Of a DNA stretch of 64,000 nucleotides, positions 48,528 through 58,414 are shown piece by piece. Source of the DNA: Haloferula sp. BvORR071 (GTDB lineage: Bacteria > Verrucomicrobiota > Verrucomicrobiia > Verrucomicrobiales > Akkermansiaceae); contig NZ_BATP01000060.1 in assembly GCF_000739615.1 (NCBI RefSeq), forward strand, positions 217,436 to 281,435, given 5' to 3'. A program made the translations under genes and the position numbers. Below the pieces are notes generated by a model that worked only from the letters and a program-made list of their open reading frames with translations, was not told the DNA's origin and made no database searches. Position 1 is the first letter of the stretch. Each line of letters opens with the position of its first letter.

Positions 48528-49018
48528 GGGAGTCGTCGCGCGGACAGTCTGCCGAGATAGAAAGCCATGCAAGCAGCCGCGGCACTGCCGGCGATAAGCT
48601 TGAGCCTCTGTCCGGCCTCAGGGTCCGGATCGTCGAAACTCTTCTGGTCCCAGGTGTTGTGGTCGTCGGGATCGTTGCCGGCGCTGCTGGTCCTGCCGTC
48701 CTTGCCACAGCTGTAGAGTCCGAAACCGTCCTCGAAGCCCTCGCCCATGACGTAGTGATAGGGATGGTCCCACGGGTCGAGCGGGATCTTGCGCAGCACC
48801 TGAACCCATGGCGCGCCCTCCGGCAGCGAGGCGGGGCGGGTGATTAGCGCTTGGAGTCCCTGCTCAGGCGGCGGGAATGTTCCAGTGGTGATCCTGTAGG
48901 TCTTGATCGCTGCTCCAAGCGAATTGAAGTCTGCTTCAACCCGGACGATGTGCGCGTGGGCCACAGTACTCCAGGCCAGCAAGCCGGCGAGCAATGAATG
49001 GCCAAGCAATTCCGGCAT
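48494..49018 (-). CDS. GspG-like domain protein without prepilin signal
   Basis: 174 residues from the ATG at 49018. Residues 30-130 match the C-terminal domain of the type II secretion major pseudopilin GspG: GTFPPPEQGLQALITRP, RKIPLDPWDHPYHYV, GLYSCGKDGRTSSAG and NTWDQKSF. The usual prepilin peptide (Gly-Phe-Thr-x-x-Glu plus helix) is missing; instead there is a secretory signal ending THVAHAH-like, and a C-terminal membrane helix near 145-160. It is therefore not a normal pseudopilin subunit. No other secretion gene is nearby. Confidence 0.78.
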   Translation of the reverse strand: MPELLGHSLLAGLLAWSTVAHAHIVRVEADFNSLGAAIKTYRITTGTFPPPEQGLQALITRPASLPEGAPWVQVLRKIPLDPWDHPYHYVMGEGFEDGFGLYSCGKDGRTSSAGNDPDDHNTWDQKSFDDPDPEAGQRLKLIAGSAAAACMAFYLGRLSARRLPHKAVGAGGGT

Positions 49019-49069
49019 GCCCCAGTAATGCCGGAATTCCCGGCATTTGCCGGTGAAATGCAAAAGCAA

Positions 49070-49096
49070 GGGCCGCCATCGCGCGGATGGCGGCCC
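49070..49096 (-). terminator. Intrinsic terminator of the giant metalloprotease gene
   Basis: Perfect 11-bp stem GGGCCGCCATC (49070-49080) / GATGGCGGCCC (49086-49096), 5-nt loop. On the minus strand it is followed by CTTGCTTTTGC. It lies 38 nt beyond the gene's stop codon. Confidence 0.8.
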
Positions 49097-49134
49097 TGCT
49101 GTTCTCGATTCGGTTTTCTATTCCGGGAGGATGG

Positions 49135-52100
49135 TCAAGGGGTCACCGACACATTGCTGAACTGCGAGGTGTTCAGCCCTGTGCTGGTGCCGCTGGCGGT
49201 GACCAGACCGATGTAGCAGTTGGCAGGGAAGCTTGCGCTAAGGCTGCCGACCTGCGTCCAAGTGGTGCCGTTGGCACTCTTGTAAGCGGTGATCGTCGAG
49301 CCGCTGCGCACCAGCCGGACCCAGGTATTCGGCACCGTGCCGGTGCTGCTGGTGGTCGTGGAGGTGTTGCCATTGGTGCTGGTGCGGCGCACCCAGCGGT
49401 AGTCGTTGTCATCGGTCATGCCCATGAAGACATGCCGCGAGTTCGTGGCCAGGGTGTCGCGGATCATCACGCCCACGCGCGATGAGGTGCCGGTCGCCTG
49501 CAGCGAGCTGATCCGGGCAATGATCTCTCCGTCGCCGCTCAAGGTCTGCCACACGAAGTGGAAGGCATCGTTCTTGGAAGTGAGGAAGCCACTGCCCAAG
49601 GCACCCGCGCCGGAGACGGTATAGACGCCGGCATTGTGGGTGGCGGAACCGGCGGTGATCCCGGTGCCCACATCATCCTCATCCCATGGCAGCGGCAGTC
49701 CATTGCCGGCGATGGTGATATTCACGACCGCCTCGTCGAAGGCGCCGCTCACATCGGTGGCACGCACGGTGAAGGCATTGCTGCCGGCGCTGCCCGAGGG
49801 CGGAGTGCCACCCAGTGTACCATTCGCCGCGACCGTCAACCATGCCGGCCCCGCGACCTTCGAGTAGGTGATGCTATCGCCCGCATCGGCATCCACCGCG
49901 CTGCCCGCGAGGCTGGTGCCGGTGTAAGCGACTGTCTCGCTGCCTGCTTCACGCGTCATTGGATCGACCGTGAAGACCGGAGCGTCGTTGACGTTCGCCA
50001 CGCTGATGTTCAGCACCGCGTCGTCGAAGAGCCCGGCGGCATCCGTCACCCGGACGGTGAAGCTGTTGGCGCCCACGTTGCCATTGGCCGGCATGCCACT
50101 GAGCGCGCCATTGGCCGCGACGCTCAACCAGGTTGGGCCGGAGACCTTCGAGTAGGTGATGGTATCACCCGCATCCACGTCGCTCGCCGATCCTGCGAGG
50201 CTGGCCGAGTAGGCCGTGTCCTCGGTGGCTGCCGAGCCAGTCATGGGATCCGCAGCGAAGACCGGGGCATCGTTGACGTTCGCCACCGCGATATTCAGCA
50301 CCGCGTCATCGAAGAGCCCGCCGCCGTCCGTCACGCGGACGGTGAAGCTGTTCGCTCCGACATCGCCATTGCCCGGTGTGCCACTGAGTGCACCGGTTGC
50401 AGCGACACTCAGCCAAGCCGGGCCGGAGACCTTCGAGTAAGTCAGGGTATCACCCGTATCGATGTCGCTCGCCGATCCGGCCAAACTGCCGGAGTAGGCG
50501 CTGTCTTCGGTGGCTCCGCTGCCAGTCATCGGGTCAACCGCGAAGACCGGGGCGTCGTTGGTGTTGGTCACGCTGATGTTCAGCGTCGCGTCGTCGAATA
50601 GCCCCGCGGGATCCGTGACCCGGACCGTGAAGCTATTGGCGCCGACATTGCTGTTGCCCGGTGTGCCCGAGAGCGCGCCATTTGCCGCCACGCTCAACCA
50701 CGCTGGCCCCGAGACCTTCGTGAAGGTGAGCGTGTCACCGAAGTCCGGGTCCGCAGCATCGCCGCCGAGGCTGCCGGAGTAAGCGGCATCTTCCGTGGCC
50801 GCGGCCTTCGCGATCGGATCGCTGCTGAAGGCGGGCGTCCGGTTCGGCACCAACGCATCGTGGAGTTGGTCGACCTCCGCGGCCGAGAGCGCTCGGGAGT
50901 AAACGCGGACATCGTCGATCGAGCCCTTGAAGCGCTTGTTGTTGTCGCGGTTGTCGTAGCCGATCGAGACAGCGAGCGAGGCCAAGGTTTGCACCGTGCC
51001 CGTGCCGCTGCCCGCTTCGACGCCATCGATGTAGACCTTGCCATCGGTGCCGTTGCGCAGCGCGGCCAAGTGGTGCCACTGGCCGTCATTGATTGCGGCG
51101 GCCGTGGTGATGTCGAACTGATAGGCGGCGCTGGTGCCGTAGACGAAGAAGTTCACCGTGCCGTTGGCGTTCACGTTGAGCTGGTATTCGCCGAGGTGCC
51201 CGCTGGCACCTGCTTCGCGCTGCTGGATCACGGTGCCGAGCGGTGAGCCCGGAGCGACCTTCACCCAGGCGGCCAGCGAGAAGTTGCTGGTGCCCGTAAG
51301 CGCCGCGGAGTTGCCAACCAGCACGCCATCGTCGATGCCGTCGAGGGTGAGCGAATTGCCGGTGATGCCAGTGCCCCAGACTGCGCCCCCACTGACGGCA
51401 CCATCCTGCGGTCGGCCGGTGCTGTCGTCGGCGTTGCTGCCACTCGCTTCATCCAGCTTCCACCAAGCGCGGAGGTTGGCGTAGATCGCGGGCGGTTGCG
51501 AAGCCGCGGAATTCGGATCCGTGCCGAGCGCAAGCTCGAGTCCGGTAGTGAATCCATCACCATCGGGATCCGCCGCTGGATCGGAGTTGGCCACCGAAAT
51601 GTTGACCCCGGGCGAGCTGACACCGCCGCTGCTGTAGATCGCGCGAGCCGTCAGGGTGTGGCTCCCAGCCACCGGGCCGGACCACACGATGGTGTAAGGC
51701 GAGCTGCTATCCGAGCCAATCAAGGTGCTGCCACGGTAGAACTCCACGGCGGTGACGCCCACGCTGCCACCGGCGGTGCTGGCACTCAGCGTGATGTTGT
51801 CGCTGGTGTTGAAGCTGCTGCCATTCGCGGGCGAGGTGAGCGCGATCGTCGGTGCTACCGGCGGGTTGTCGAAGTTCACACCAGCGATATTCGGGAAGAT
51901 CGCACTGGCGGGAATGGCCTGGCGGCTGATGCCGGGGCCTTGCCATGCGACCGAGACGTGGTCGCCGCCACCGCCTTCCACTTCCTGCGCTTCCAGCCAG
52001 TAAACCTTGCCGGCTACCAGCGGGATGATCACTGACTTCTGCGCTGCCTGCGAGTCCCAGGCCTGGAAGTTGGTCCAGCCATTGACCGTGGCGATCTGCA

Positions 52101-55100
52101 CCTTGGTCGAGGGCGAGCCATTGGTACCGAGGTAGAGACGGCAATCGTCATCGCCTGCAATCCAGAAGGTGTAGTCACCGCTGGCCGTGGGCTTGAGATA
52201 GCCGGTCAAACGGCGCGAGTAATTGTCCGCCACGTTCTGGCCGGTGGTGAAGTTCGCCAAGGTGCCGGTGTAGGCAGCCGTGCTGCTCCAATCTTCGTTC
52301 CAGAAGGGATCGCTGCTGTTCCAACGCTGCTCCACCACGCCTTGCGCGGGCGCGTTGCAGATCACGTTGACCTGGCCGTCGCCGGTAGTGCCGGCATTGT
52401 CGGTGGCTCGCACCACCAGCTGCATGCCGCCGGGATTCGGCAGCGCGCCTGGCGTGGCGAGCGTGACTTGGCCCGCGGCATTGATCGCGAAGGCCGTGCC
52501 GGTGTTCCCGGCCAGAATGGTCCAGCCGGTGATGCTGCGTCCGGAGGCCGGTGTCGCGGTCACGGTGCCGAGCACGGTGCCAGCACTCATCGCCGAAGTC
52601 GCGCTGGCGAAGAGCGGCTCCACTGCCGGCGTCTCCGGATCCTTGATCGTGATCACGTGCGTGGCGGGGGAACTGAGCTGCGCGCCACTTGGATTGGCCA
52701 GACTCACCACGATCGCCTCAGGCTGCTCACCGACCGCATCGGCCAGGATCGTGAGCGGCAGGAATTTCGCCTGCTCTCCGGGAGCGAAGGTGAGCGTGCC
52801 AGGAGCCAGCGTATAATCGCTGCCAGCCGTCGCGGTGCCGCCCACCGTGTAATCCACGGTGACTGCCGTACTTCCTGCGGGACGGTCGAGCACGACCGCA
52901 AGCAGCGGCTCGCTGCCATCGGTCTCGCTACGGGTGGTGGCCGCTGCAGCCATGCGGACGAAGCGCGGGGCATTGTTCTGCGGCGCCGTCAAGGTGATCG
53001 GGGTGCGGCTGAAGCCGGGACCTTGCCAAGCCACCGAGACATGGTCGCCACCGCCGCCTTCCTGATGCTGGACTTCCATGTAGTAGGACTGTCCGGCGGT
53101 GAGGGTAATGTTCGCCGAGGCCTGCGAGGCATTCGCATCCCAGTTCTGGAAGTCGGTCCAGCCAGTCAAGCTGGCGATCTGGACCTTGTTCGCAGCCGTC
53201 GCATCGGTGCTCAGGTAGAGCCGCGAGGCATCGTCGGAGGCGACCCAGAACTTGTAGGTGCCGGTGGTTGGAGCGACGATCTTGCCGCTCAGGCGGCGCG
53301 AGTAGTCATCGGCCACATCGACTCCCGGAGTGAAGGAGTAGAGCACTCCCGCATAGCTCGGCGTGTTGGTAGCCCAAGACTGGTTGTTGTAAACCGTCTG
53401 GCCGCTCCAGCGTTCTTCGAGCACCATCGCGGACGGCGCGTCGTCGAAGATCAGCAGCGACTGTCGCGAAAGTCCGGGCGCGAGGCTGGCGAAGCGCGGG
53501 GCCCGCAGCTCAAGCATCGCCGTCTCCACCGGCTCCATCACGCCATCGTTCTTGATTCGAACGCGCAGGTTCTGCGAAGTCACGCCGGGCGCGAAGCTGA
53601 GGGTGCCACCGGGAATCGGGACATTGCCCGCGGTCACGAAGGCCCAGTCGATATCATCCCCGGAAGCGCTGCCACCGGCGGAAGTGTATTGCACCGTGAC
53701 CGTGTCCGTGGAAGCGGCGGACAGCACCACCGGAATGTTGCGGTATTCGCCGCCGGCATCGGTCTCGCTGGTCGTGACCGTAGCGGCCTGGAAGCCGACC
53801 GTGATCGCCGGGCTCTCGTTGTCGATGATCTCGTAGGTCGCGGAGGCCGGGCGGTCTGGGCCGTAGCCGGAGCCGGGCAGCACCGTGACGGTGACCGTTT
53901 CCGTGCCTTCGACCGTAGCGTCATCGGTGGGTGTCAGGGTCAGATCCACGCCGCCTTGGCCATCGGGAATCACGATGCTGCCGGGCAGCGTGGTGTAATC
54001 CGTGCCATTGGTGGCAGTGCCGGAGACTGCGTAATTCACGGTGAGCGCACCGGTGGTGCCAGTACGGGAGAAGTAGTAGGTTCCGGTGCTGCCGCTTTCA
54101 GAAGGCGACTGGTTCGCGGTGGAGACCATCACGCGGTCGCCGCCGCTGTCGTTGTCGAGGATGATCGCCTCGGCGGAGGGCTCGTCGTAGACCTTGTAGG
54201 CGGCGTTCGGGGTGATCGTAACGACCACCGTTTCAGTAGGCTCTGCCGTGGCATCGTTGGTCACCGGGATGTTGACCGTCACATCATTGGTGCCGGTGGC
54301 CGGGATAACCACACTGCCGGAGAGCGCGGTGAAATCGCTGCCGGAAGTGGCCGTGCCGCTGACCGTGTAGTTCACGGTGACATTGCCACCGCCGCTGCCC
54401 ACCGCGCGGAAGATCACGCTGGCATTGGCGCCCCCCTCGGTGCCAATCGCACCGGCGCGCACGCTGATCACGGGCACGTCGGCATTGTCGGCGATCGTCA
54501 GCGTGCCCTGGAAGGCGCTGCCGAGGCTGTAGCTATTGTTGAAGGTCGTCACCGCGAGGACCACCGTTTCCGGGCCTTCGCCCAGGTCGTCGTTGTAAGG
54601 CGTGATCACCACCGGCGCGCTGGTAGCGCCAGCCGGGATCGTGACTTCGCCATTGAGCGCGGCGTAGTCGGTGCCGTGAAGAGCCGTGCCATGGACGCCA
54701 TAGTAAACCTTCAGCGGCGCGGCGGTGCTACCACTGCGCTGGATCATGAAGATCCCCGAGTCAGGACCGGCTTCGGACGCGAAGGCATCCGGCACGCTGA
54801 CCGTGATAGTCGGCGTGTCATCATCGCTCAAGGTCACCGTGGCGCTCGTCCCGGCGCTATCGCGCAGGTAGGCGGCATTGGTGTTGATCGTGGCGATGAT
54901 CGTCTCCGGCACTTCGATCGCGGTGTCATTCAGCGGGCTCACCGACAGCGTATAAGAAGACTGCCCGGCCGGGATCGTGACCGTGGTCGGCAGGGTGCTG
55001 TAGTCGCTGCCATTCGTCGCGGTGCCACTCCATGCGACCGAAAGATTGAGCGCGGCGGCGGTCGACCCGGTGCGCGTGAAGGTGAAGCTGCCGGGATCGA

Positions 55101-57957
55101 CAGGTGCCTCCATCGCGTAAGGATCATTCGAGACCACGGCTGCCAGTGGCAAAGTGGTGTCGTTGTCGTTGATCGTCATCACCGCGGCGTTCGCGCTGGT
55201 GGAGAGATAGTTGCCGTTTGAGGCAAGCTGCAGCGAGATCGTCTCCGGTCCTTCCTGCGCGGTGTCATTCACCGCGGTCACTGTGACCGCGAGCGAGGCC
55301 TGGCCGGCGGGAATCGTGAAGCTGTAGTAGGAACCATCCGTCGCGTAGTCCGGAGCGAAAGTGTAGTCGGTCGTCTTCGTCGCGGTGCCTCCCACCGGCG
55401 AGACGCGCACCGTCAGCGCATTGGTGGTATCACCCGTGCGGGTCAACGTGAAGGTTCCGGTCGCGCCGCCCTCGGTCGGATCGGCGGTCTTGGTCAGGGT
55501 CACGAAGGTCGAGTTGCCGACGGTCCAGTTCGCGGTGTTGGTGCCCGCGATGACGTTGAGCGGGTTGGTGAAGCCCGGCGTGAAGGTGTAGCCGTTGAGC
55601 GTCGCCGTCAGCGTGTTCGAGCCCGTGCTCAGGCCGCTCAGCGCGTAGTCGCCGCTGCTGTCGGTGTAGGCGTACTTGCTGCCGTTCGAGACACGGACAT
55701 TGGCCAGGGCCACGCCACCGGCAGTGATGTTGCCGGTCACCAGTTGCTTGCCGTGGCTGCCCACATTGATCACCACGTGGCGTCGGGCGCTGCCGCCCTT
55801 CATGTCGGACACCGTCAGCATTGCGGTCACCTGCGCGACGTTCGGGAAACTGCGGGTCACCACTGCGCTGTTAGAAGCGGTCGTGCCATCGTCGAATTCC
55901 CAGTAGTAGGCCAGCGCATCGCCGTCGGCATCATTCGCCGTGGCGGTGAAGGTCACACTGCCGCCCGCGGCGATGGTGGTCGCGCTGGCATTGAGAGCGA
56001 GCGTCGGAGCGTTGTTGCCGGGGAAGGGGCCTTTGAAGTAGGCGACATCCAGGGAAGGCGGCGAGGTCGCATTCTTGCCGACCACGGTGAAGTGCATGTC
56101 CGCCTCCAAGTCGGAGTAAGTCCGGCCGATCGCGATCCCGCCATCGGCCTTGCCACCGGAGCTGCCCGGCGTGGTGTCGAGCAAGTGGCCGGCATTGCTG
56201 CCCATGCCGCTGTAGAGCACCAGCGCGGAGTCCGCGAGCAGGCCGCCGCGGGCATTGTGATACTCCACGTTATACTGGCGGATGCTGTCCTTCGCCACCG
56301 TGAGCGCGTAGCGCTTGCCTTCCTCAAGCTGCGGCTGGTCGTAAGCGTAAATCCGGTAAATGCCGTTCGTCTTCGGCTGGTGGATGTAGGCATCCGGGAG
56401 CCAGCCGAGCGCGCGCTTGCTGATGGTGTTGTAGTGGGCGCTGAAGCCGCCACCTCCGCCCATCACGTCGAAGTCGTTGCCATACTCCTGGTTGGCGCCG
56501 TTGCCGTAGGCCGTGCCATCGGTAGTGTCCCAGTAGTTCGCGTGGTTGCGGCCGAGCGAGTGACCGCACTCATGGTTGAGCACATCCATGCCACCCCAGG
56601 TGATCCAGACGCTGGAGCCACCGCCCCAGGAAATCCCCTCCAAGCGCGGCCCGCCATTGATGCGGACGATGATGCAATCGTACTGGTTCGAATCGTAGCC
56701 GAGCTTGCGCGCTTCATTGCGCGACTCGGTGTGGATCAGCCCCAAACCATCGACCTGGCTATCCTTCGCCTTGTACCAGGCCATCGTGTGCGGCAGCGTG
56801 ACCAGCGAGGTGACCGTGGTGGTCGTGGTCATCTTGCCGTAAGAGCTTTCGAGGTAGTAACGCGCGTTGTTCCGCATGTCGCTATAGGCCTCCTCCTCGG
56901 TGTTCGGGGCGGAAATCTGCTCGGGATAAGTCACGCGGATGTAGAGGCAACGCAGGTTGCCAATCGCGCGTGAGGACGTCCCCGGGAAGTTGTCCACGAA
57001 GAAGCCGGCACCGCCGGGTCCACTGGCCTGCACCCAGGTGCGGAACTCGTCCTCCAGCACCGTCACGTGCGACCCATTGCAGAGCGTGATGACACGGCCG
57101 CCGATCTCCACCGTCGGCGTTTCATCGGTCACTGCCACGCCGGTCGAGACCGCCTCGGTGGTCTCGCCGGAGACCGGGCAGGTGTTCTCCACTACAGTGC
57201 CGGCGGGAATGCGCTCGCCCTTCTCCAGTGGTCGCACGGCATTCTCCGCCACCGCCAGCTCGCGATCCACCGCCACGCCTTGCAGCGGCAATCCCTGGCG
57301 GGTCATCACATTGCTCAGATCGCCGTAGACCCGCGCCTTGTAGCTCACGCCATTGGCCTCGAAGTAGCGCATCGTGAGCTGCTCGGGCTTCACCTCCATG
57401 CCATCGGCAGGACGGCCCATGTAAACATTCAGATCACCCTTGGCCGAGATCGGCATCTCCAGCTCCGCGACGATCGCATCTGGCAAATCCTGGCGCAGGA
57501 CCCGCGGCACCGCGCGCTCCAGCGCCCGGCGTGGATCGGTAGCGATCAGCGCCTTGAACTCCGTCCGGCGTGCGGCTGCCAGTTGCGCACCCGCCGCATT
57601 CAGCGCGGGGCGTGCTTCCGGGGCGGCATCCTTCCAGTCCGCCAGCCAAGCATCGAAGGCATCGAGCTTCGCCATATCCGGCTGGGCCTGTGGCTCCTTC
57701 AGCCAAGCGCCGAAGTCGGCCGGGACTTCGGCTTGCGCTGTGGCTTCTTGGCCTGCCGGTGCGGTCGCGGTCGCGGGCGCTGACGCTGGCGGCGGGGCAG
57801 GGGTGAATGGCGTGCCTGGAGTGGAGCTATTGGCCGCGGGCTGGCTGCCCGGTGTGCCGGTCCGCGCTTGCTCTTGCCCGCTAGGCCAGAGCGAAAGTGC
57901 GGTGATCGTGCCCAGCGTAGTCGCGCCGAGCAGGAGGAGTTTTTGGCGGGTTTTCAT
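49135..57957 (-). CDS. Giant secreted metzincin-type metalloprotease with adhesion-like repeats
   Basis: 2940 residues from the ATG at 57957 (MKTRQKLLLLGATTLG); a TTG six codons upstream is less likely. A signal segment and an Ala/Pro-rich linker precede a protease domain at about 290-650 with HECGHSLGRNH (zinc ligands and catalytic Glu near residue 463) and the Met-turn-like DVMGGGG, as in gametolysin/M11-type enzymes. Then follow a PKD domain, a carboxypeptidase-regulatory-like domain, about six Calx-beta domains (DYTTLPGSIVIPDGQ type), two PA14-like domains (VADDYSRRLSG/TGYLK), further Ig-like domains, a LamG-like domain (LRAWWKLDEASGSN), four 96-residue Ig repeats, and a final concanavalin-like domain. 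It is probably a surface or secreted protease that binds glycans. Confidence 0.9.
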   Translation of the reverse strand: MKTRQKLLLLGATTLGTITALSLWPSGQEQARTGTPGSQPAANSSTPGTPFTPAPPPASAPATATAPAGQEATAQAEVPADFGAWLKEPQAQPDMAKLDAFDAWLADWKDAAPEARPALNAAGAQLAAARRTEFKALIATDPRRALERAVPRVLRQDLPDAIVAELEMPISAKGDLNVYMGRPADGMEVKPEQLTMRYFEANGVSYKARVYGDLSNVMTRQGLPLQGVAVDRELAVAENAVRPLEKGERIPAGTVVENTCPVSGETTEAVSTGVAVTDETPTVEIGGRVITLCNGSHVTVLEDEFRTWVQASGPGGAGFFVDNFPGTSSRAIGNLRCLYIRVTYPEQISAPNTEEEAYSDMRNNARYYLESSYGKMTTTTTVTSLVTLPHTMAWYKAKDSQVDGLGLIHTESRNEARKLGYDSNQYDCIIVRINGGPRLEGISWGGGSSVWITWGGMDVLNHECGHSLGRNHANYWDTTDGTAYGNGANQEYGNDFDVMGGGGGFSAHYNTISKRALGWLPDAYIHQPKTNGIYRIYAYDQPQLEEGKRYALTVAKDSIRQYNVEYHNARGGLLADSALVLYSGMGSNAGHLLDTTPGSSGGKADGGIAIGRTYSDLEADMHFTVVGKNATSPPSLDVAYFKGPFPGNNAPTLALNASATTIAAGGSVTFTATANDADGDALAYYWEFDDGTTASNSAVVTRSFPNVAQVTAMLTVSDMKGGSARRHVVINVGSHGKQLVTGNITAGGVALANVRVSNGSKYAYTDSSGDYALSGLSTGSNTLTATLNGYTFTPGFTNPLNVIAGTNTANWTVGNSTFVTLTKTADPTEGGATGTFTLTRTGDTTNALTVRVSPVGGTATKTTDYTFAPDYATDGSYYSFTIPAGQASLAVTVTAVNDTAQEGPETISLQLASNGNYLSTSANAAVMTINDNDTTLPLAAVVSNDPYAMEAPVDPGSFTFTRTGSTAAALNLSVAWSGTATNGSDYSTLPTTVTIPAGQSSYTLSVSPLNDTAIEVPETIIATINTNAAYLRDSAGTSATVTLSDDDTPTITVSVPDAFASEAGPDSGIFMIQRSGSTAAPLKVYYGVHGTALHGTDYAALNGEVTIPAGATSAPVVITPYNDDLGEGPETVVLAVTTFNNSYSLGSAFQGTLTIADNADVPVISVRAGAIGTEGGANASVIFRAVGSGGGNVTVNYTVSGTATSGSDFTALSGSVVIPATGTNDVTVNIPVTNDATAEPTETVVVTITPNAAYKVYDEPSAEAIILDNDSGGDRVMVSTANQSPSESGSTGTYYFSRTGTTGALTVNYAVSGTATNGTDYTTLPGSIVIPDGQGGVDLTLTPTDDATVEGTETVTVTVLPGSGYGPDRPASATYEIIDNESPAITVGFQAATVTTSETDAGGEYRNIPVVLSAASTDTVTVQYTSAGGSASGDDIDWAFVTAGNVPIPGGTLSFAPGVTSQNLRVRIKNDGVMEPVETAMLELRAPRFASLAPGLSRQSLLIFDDAPSAMVLEERWSGQTVYNNQSWATNTPSYAGVLYSFTPGVDVADDYSRRLSGKIVAPTTGTYKFWVASDDASRLYLSTDATAANKVQIASLTGWTDFQNWDANASQASANITLTAGQSYYMEVQHQEGGGGDHVSVAWQGPGFSRTPITLTAPQNNAPRFVRMAAAATTRSETDGSEPLLAVVLDRPAGSTAVTVDYTVGGTATAGSDYTLAPGTLTFAPGEQAKFLPLTILADAVGEQPEAIVVSLANPSGAQLSSPATHVITIKDPETPAVEPLFASATSAMSAGTVLGTVTATPASGRSITGWTILAGNTGTAFAINAAGQVTLATPGALPNPGGMQLVVRATDNAGTTGDGQVNVICNAPAQGVVEQRWNSSDPFWNEDWSSTAAYTGTLANFTTGQNVADNYSRRLTGYLKPTASGDYTFWIAGDDDCRLYLGTNGSPSTKVQIATVNGWTNFQAWDSQAAQKSVIIPLVAGKVYWLEAQEVEGGGGDHVSVAWQGPGISRQAIPASAIFPNIAGVNFDNPPVAPTIALTSPANGSSFNTSDNITLSASTAGGSVGVTAVEFYRGSTLIGSDSSSPYTIVWSGPVAGSHTLTARAIYSSGGVSSPGVNISVANSDPAADPDGDGFTTGLELALGTDPNSAASQPPAIYANLRAWWKLDEASGSNADDSTGRPQDGAVSGGAVWGTGITGNSLTLDGIDDGVLVGNSAALTGTSNFSLAAWVKVAPGSPLGTVIQQREAGASGHLGEYQLNVNANGTVNFFVYGTSAAYQFDITTAAAINDGQWHHLAALRNGTDGKVYIDGVEAGSGTGTVQTLASLAVSIGYDNRDNNKRFKGSIDDVRVYSRALSAAEVDQLHDALVPNRTPAFSSDPIAKAAATEDAAYSGSLGGDAADPDFGDTLTFTKVSGPAWLSVAANGALSGTPGNSNVGANSFTVRVTDPAGLFDDATLNISVTNTNDAPVFAVDPMTGSGATEDSAYSGSLAGSASDIDTGDTLTYSKVSGPAWLSVAATGALSGTPGNGDVGANSFTVRVTDGGGLFDDAVLNIAVANVNDAPVFAADPMTGSAATEDTAYSASLAGSASDVDAGDTITYSKVSGPTWLSVAANGALSGMPANGNVGANSFTVRVTDAAGLFDDAVLNISVANVNDAPVFTVDPMTREAGSETVAYTGTSLAGSAVDADAGDSITYSKVAGPAWLTVAANGTLGGTPPSGSAGSNAFTVRATDVSGAFDEAVVNITIAGNGLPLPWDEDDVGTGITAGSATHNAGVYTVSGAGALGSGFLTSKNDAFHFVWQTLSGDGEIIARISSLQATGTSSRVGVMIRDTLATNSRHVFMGMTDDNDYRWVRRTSTNGNTSTTTSSTGTVPNTWVRLVRSGSTITAYKSANGTTWTQVGSLSASFPANCYIGLVTASGTSTGLNTSQFSNVSVTP
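49705..50848 (-). repeat. Four tandem 288-bp Ig-domain repeats
   Basis: Within the giant protease, the block ATEDxAYSGSLxGxAxD ... VSGPAWLSVAANGALSGTP ... VGANSFTVRVTD occurs four times with an exact 288-bp spacing between the copies near 49989, 50277 and 50565. The second and third copies are nearly identical and the fourth (C-terminal) is more diverged. The pattern fits recent copy-number change. Confidence 0.85.
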
Positions 57958-58215
57958 CGTGGGTTCTTTTGGCAATCGGGACGGTTTGCCTGAAGATCAG
58001 GAGGAACTTCGGGAATCCGGAGTGTGATGGGAGTGAACAGGAGGTACGCAAAAACGGCACCCATGGTATCTTACGGGCACTATTTGTGACGAATGATCCA
58101 TTTAAAACCCTGAATAGACGCGAAACGTCAATACAATTCATTCATTCCCGAGTCCGCAGCCGGATAGGAATCGATTTCGCGCGCTGACCGGGCGTAGCCG
58201 GCATCACCGGACCTT
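57958..58215. other. Non-coding region upstream of the giant protease
   Basis: No gene on either strand between the protease start and the hairpin repeat at 58216; about 200 nt more separate that repeat from the end of the next gene. The protease promoter should be here; the stretch 58080-58145 is AT-richer than the surroundings, but no clear -35/-10 pair was identified. Confidence 0.45.
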
Positions 58216-58266
58216 GGTAGGGCGGCCCTGGCCTCAGGCCGCCGCGGGCGATCCCCGCCGACCTCA
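58216..58266. repeat. Interspersed hairpin repeat, family 1, copy A
   Basis: Begins GGTAGGGC, then stem GGCGGCC/GGCCGCC around CTGGCCTCA, then GCGGGCGATCC and ends ACCTCAAC. Two further copies at 63837 and 63908 share these ends and linkers but differ in the stems. Confidence 0.75.
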
Positions 58267-58414
58267 ACCGACTCCTATACATCAAGATGATCCCCCCATC
58301 GCTCCCAGTGCGCTCAAGCCAGCGCACCCAAGTAGCGCAACTTTGCAAGTTGCGTAGCGGGCGGCCACTCGAACCTCCCATCGTCCTTCTCCGGAACGTG
58401 ATCCCTTTGCTCAG

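Noticed and set aside
49705..50848. Regular repeats that might suggest a CRISPR array
   Set aside because: The units are 288 bp, in frame, and encode Ig-like domains; there are no short identical repeats with unique spacers.
52342..55221. Long open frame (959 codons) on the plus strand opposite the giant protease
   Set aside because: It lies entirely antisense to a well-supported multidomain gene; the Arg/His/Gly-rich product has no domain and reflects the GC bias of the repeats.
56686..56696. GGTTCGAATCG, which resembles a tRNA T-loop
   Set aside because: It lies inside the protease coding sequence and no acceptor, anticodon or D-arm can be formed around it.
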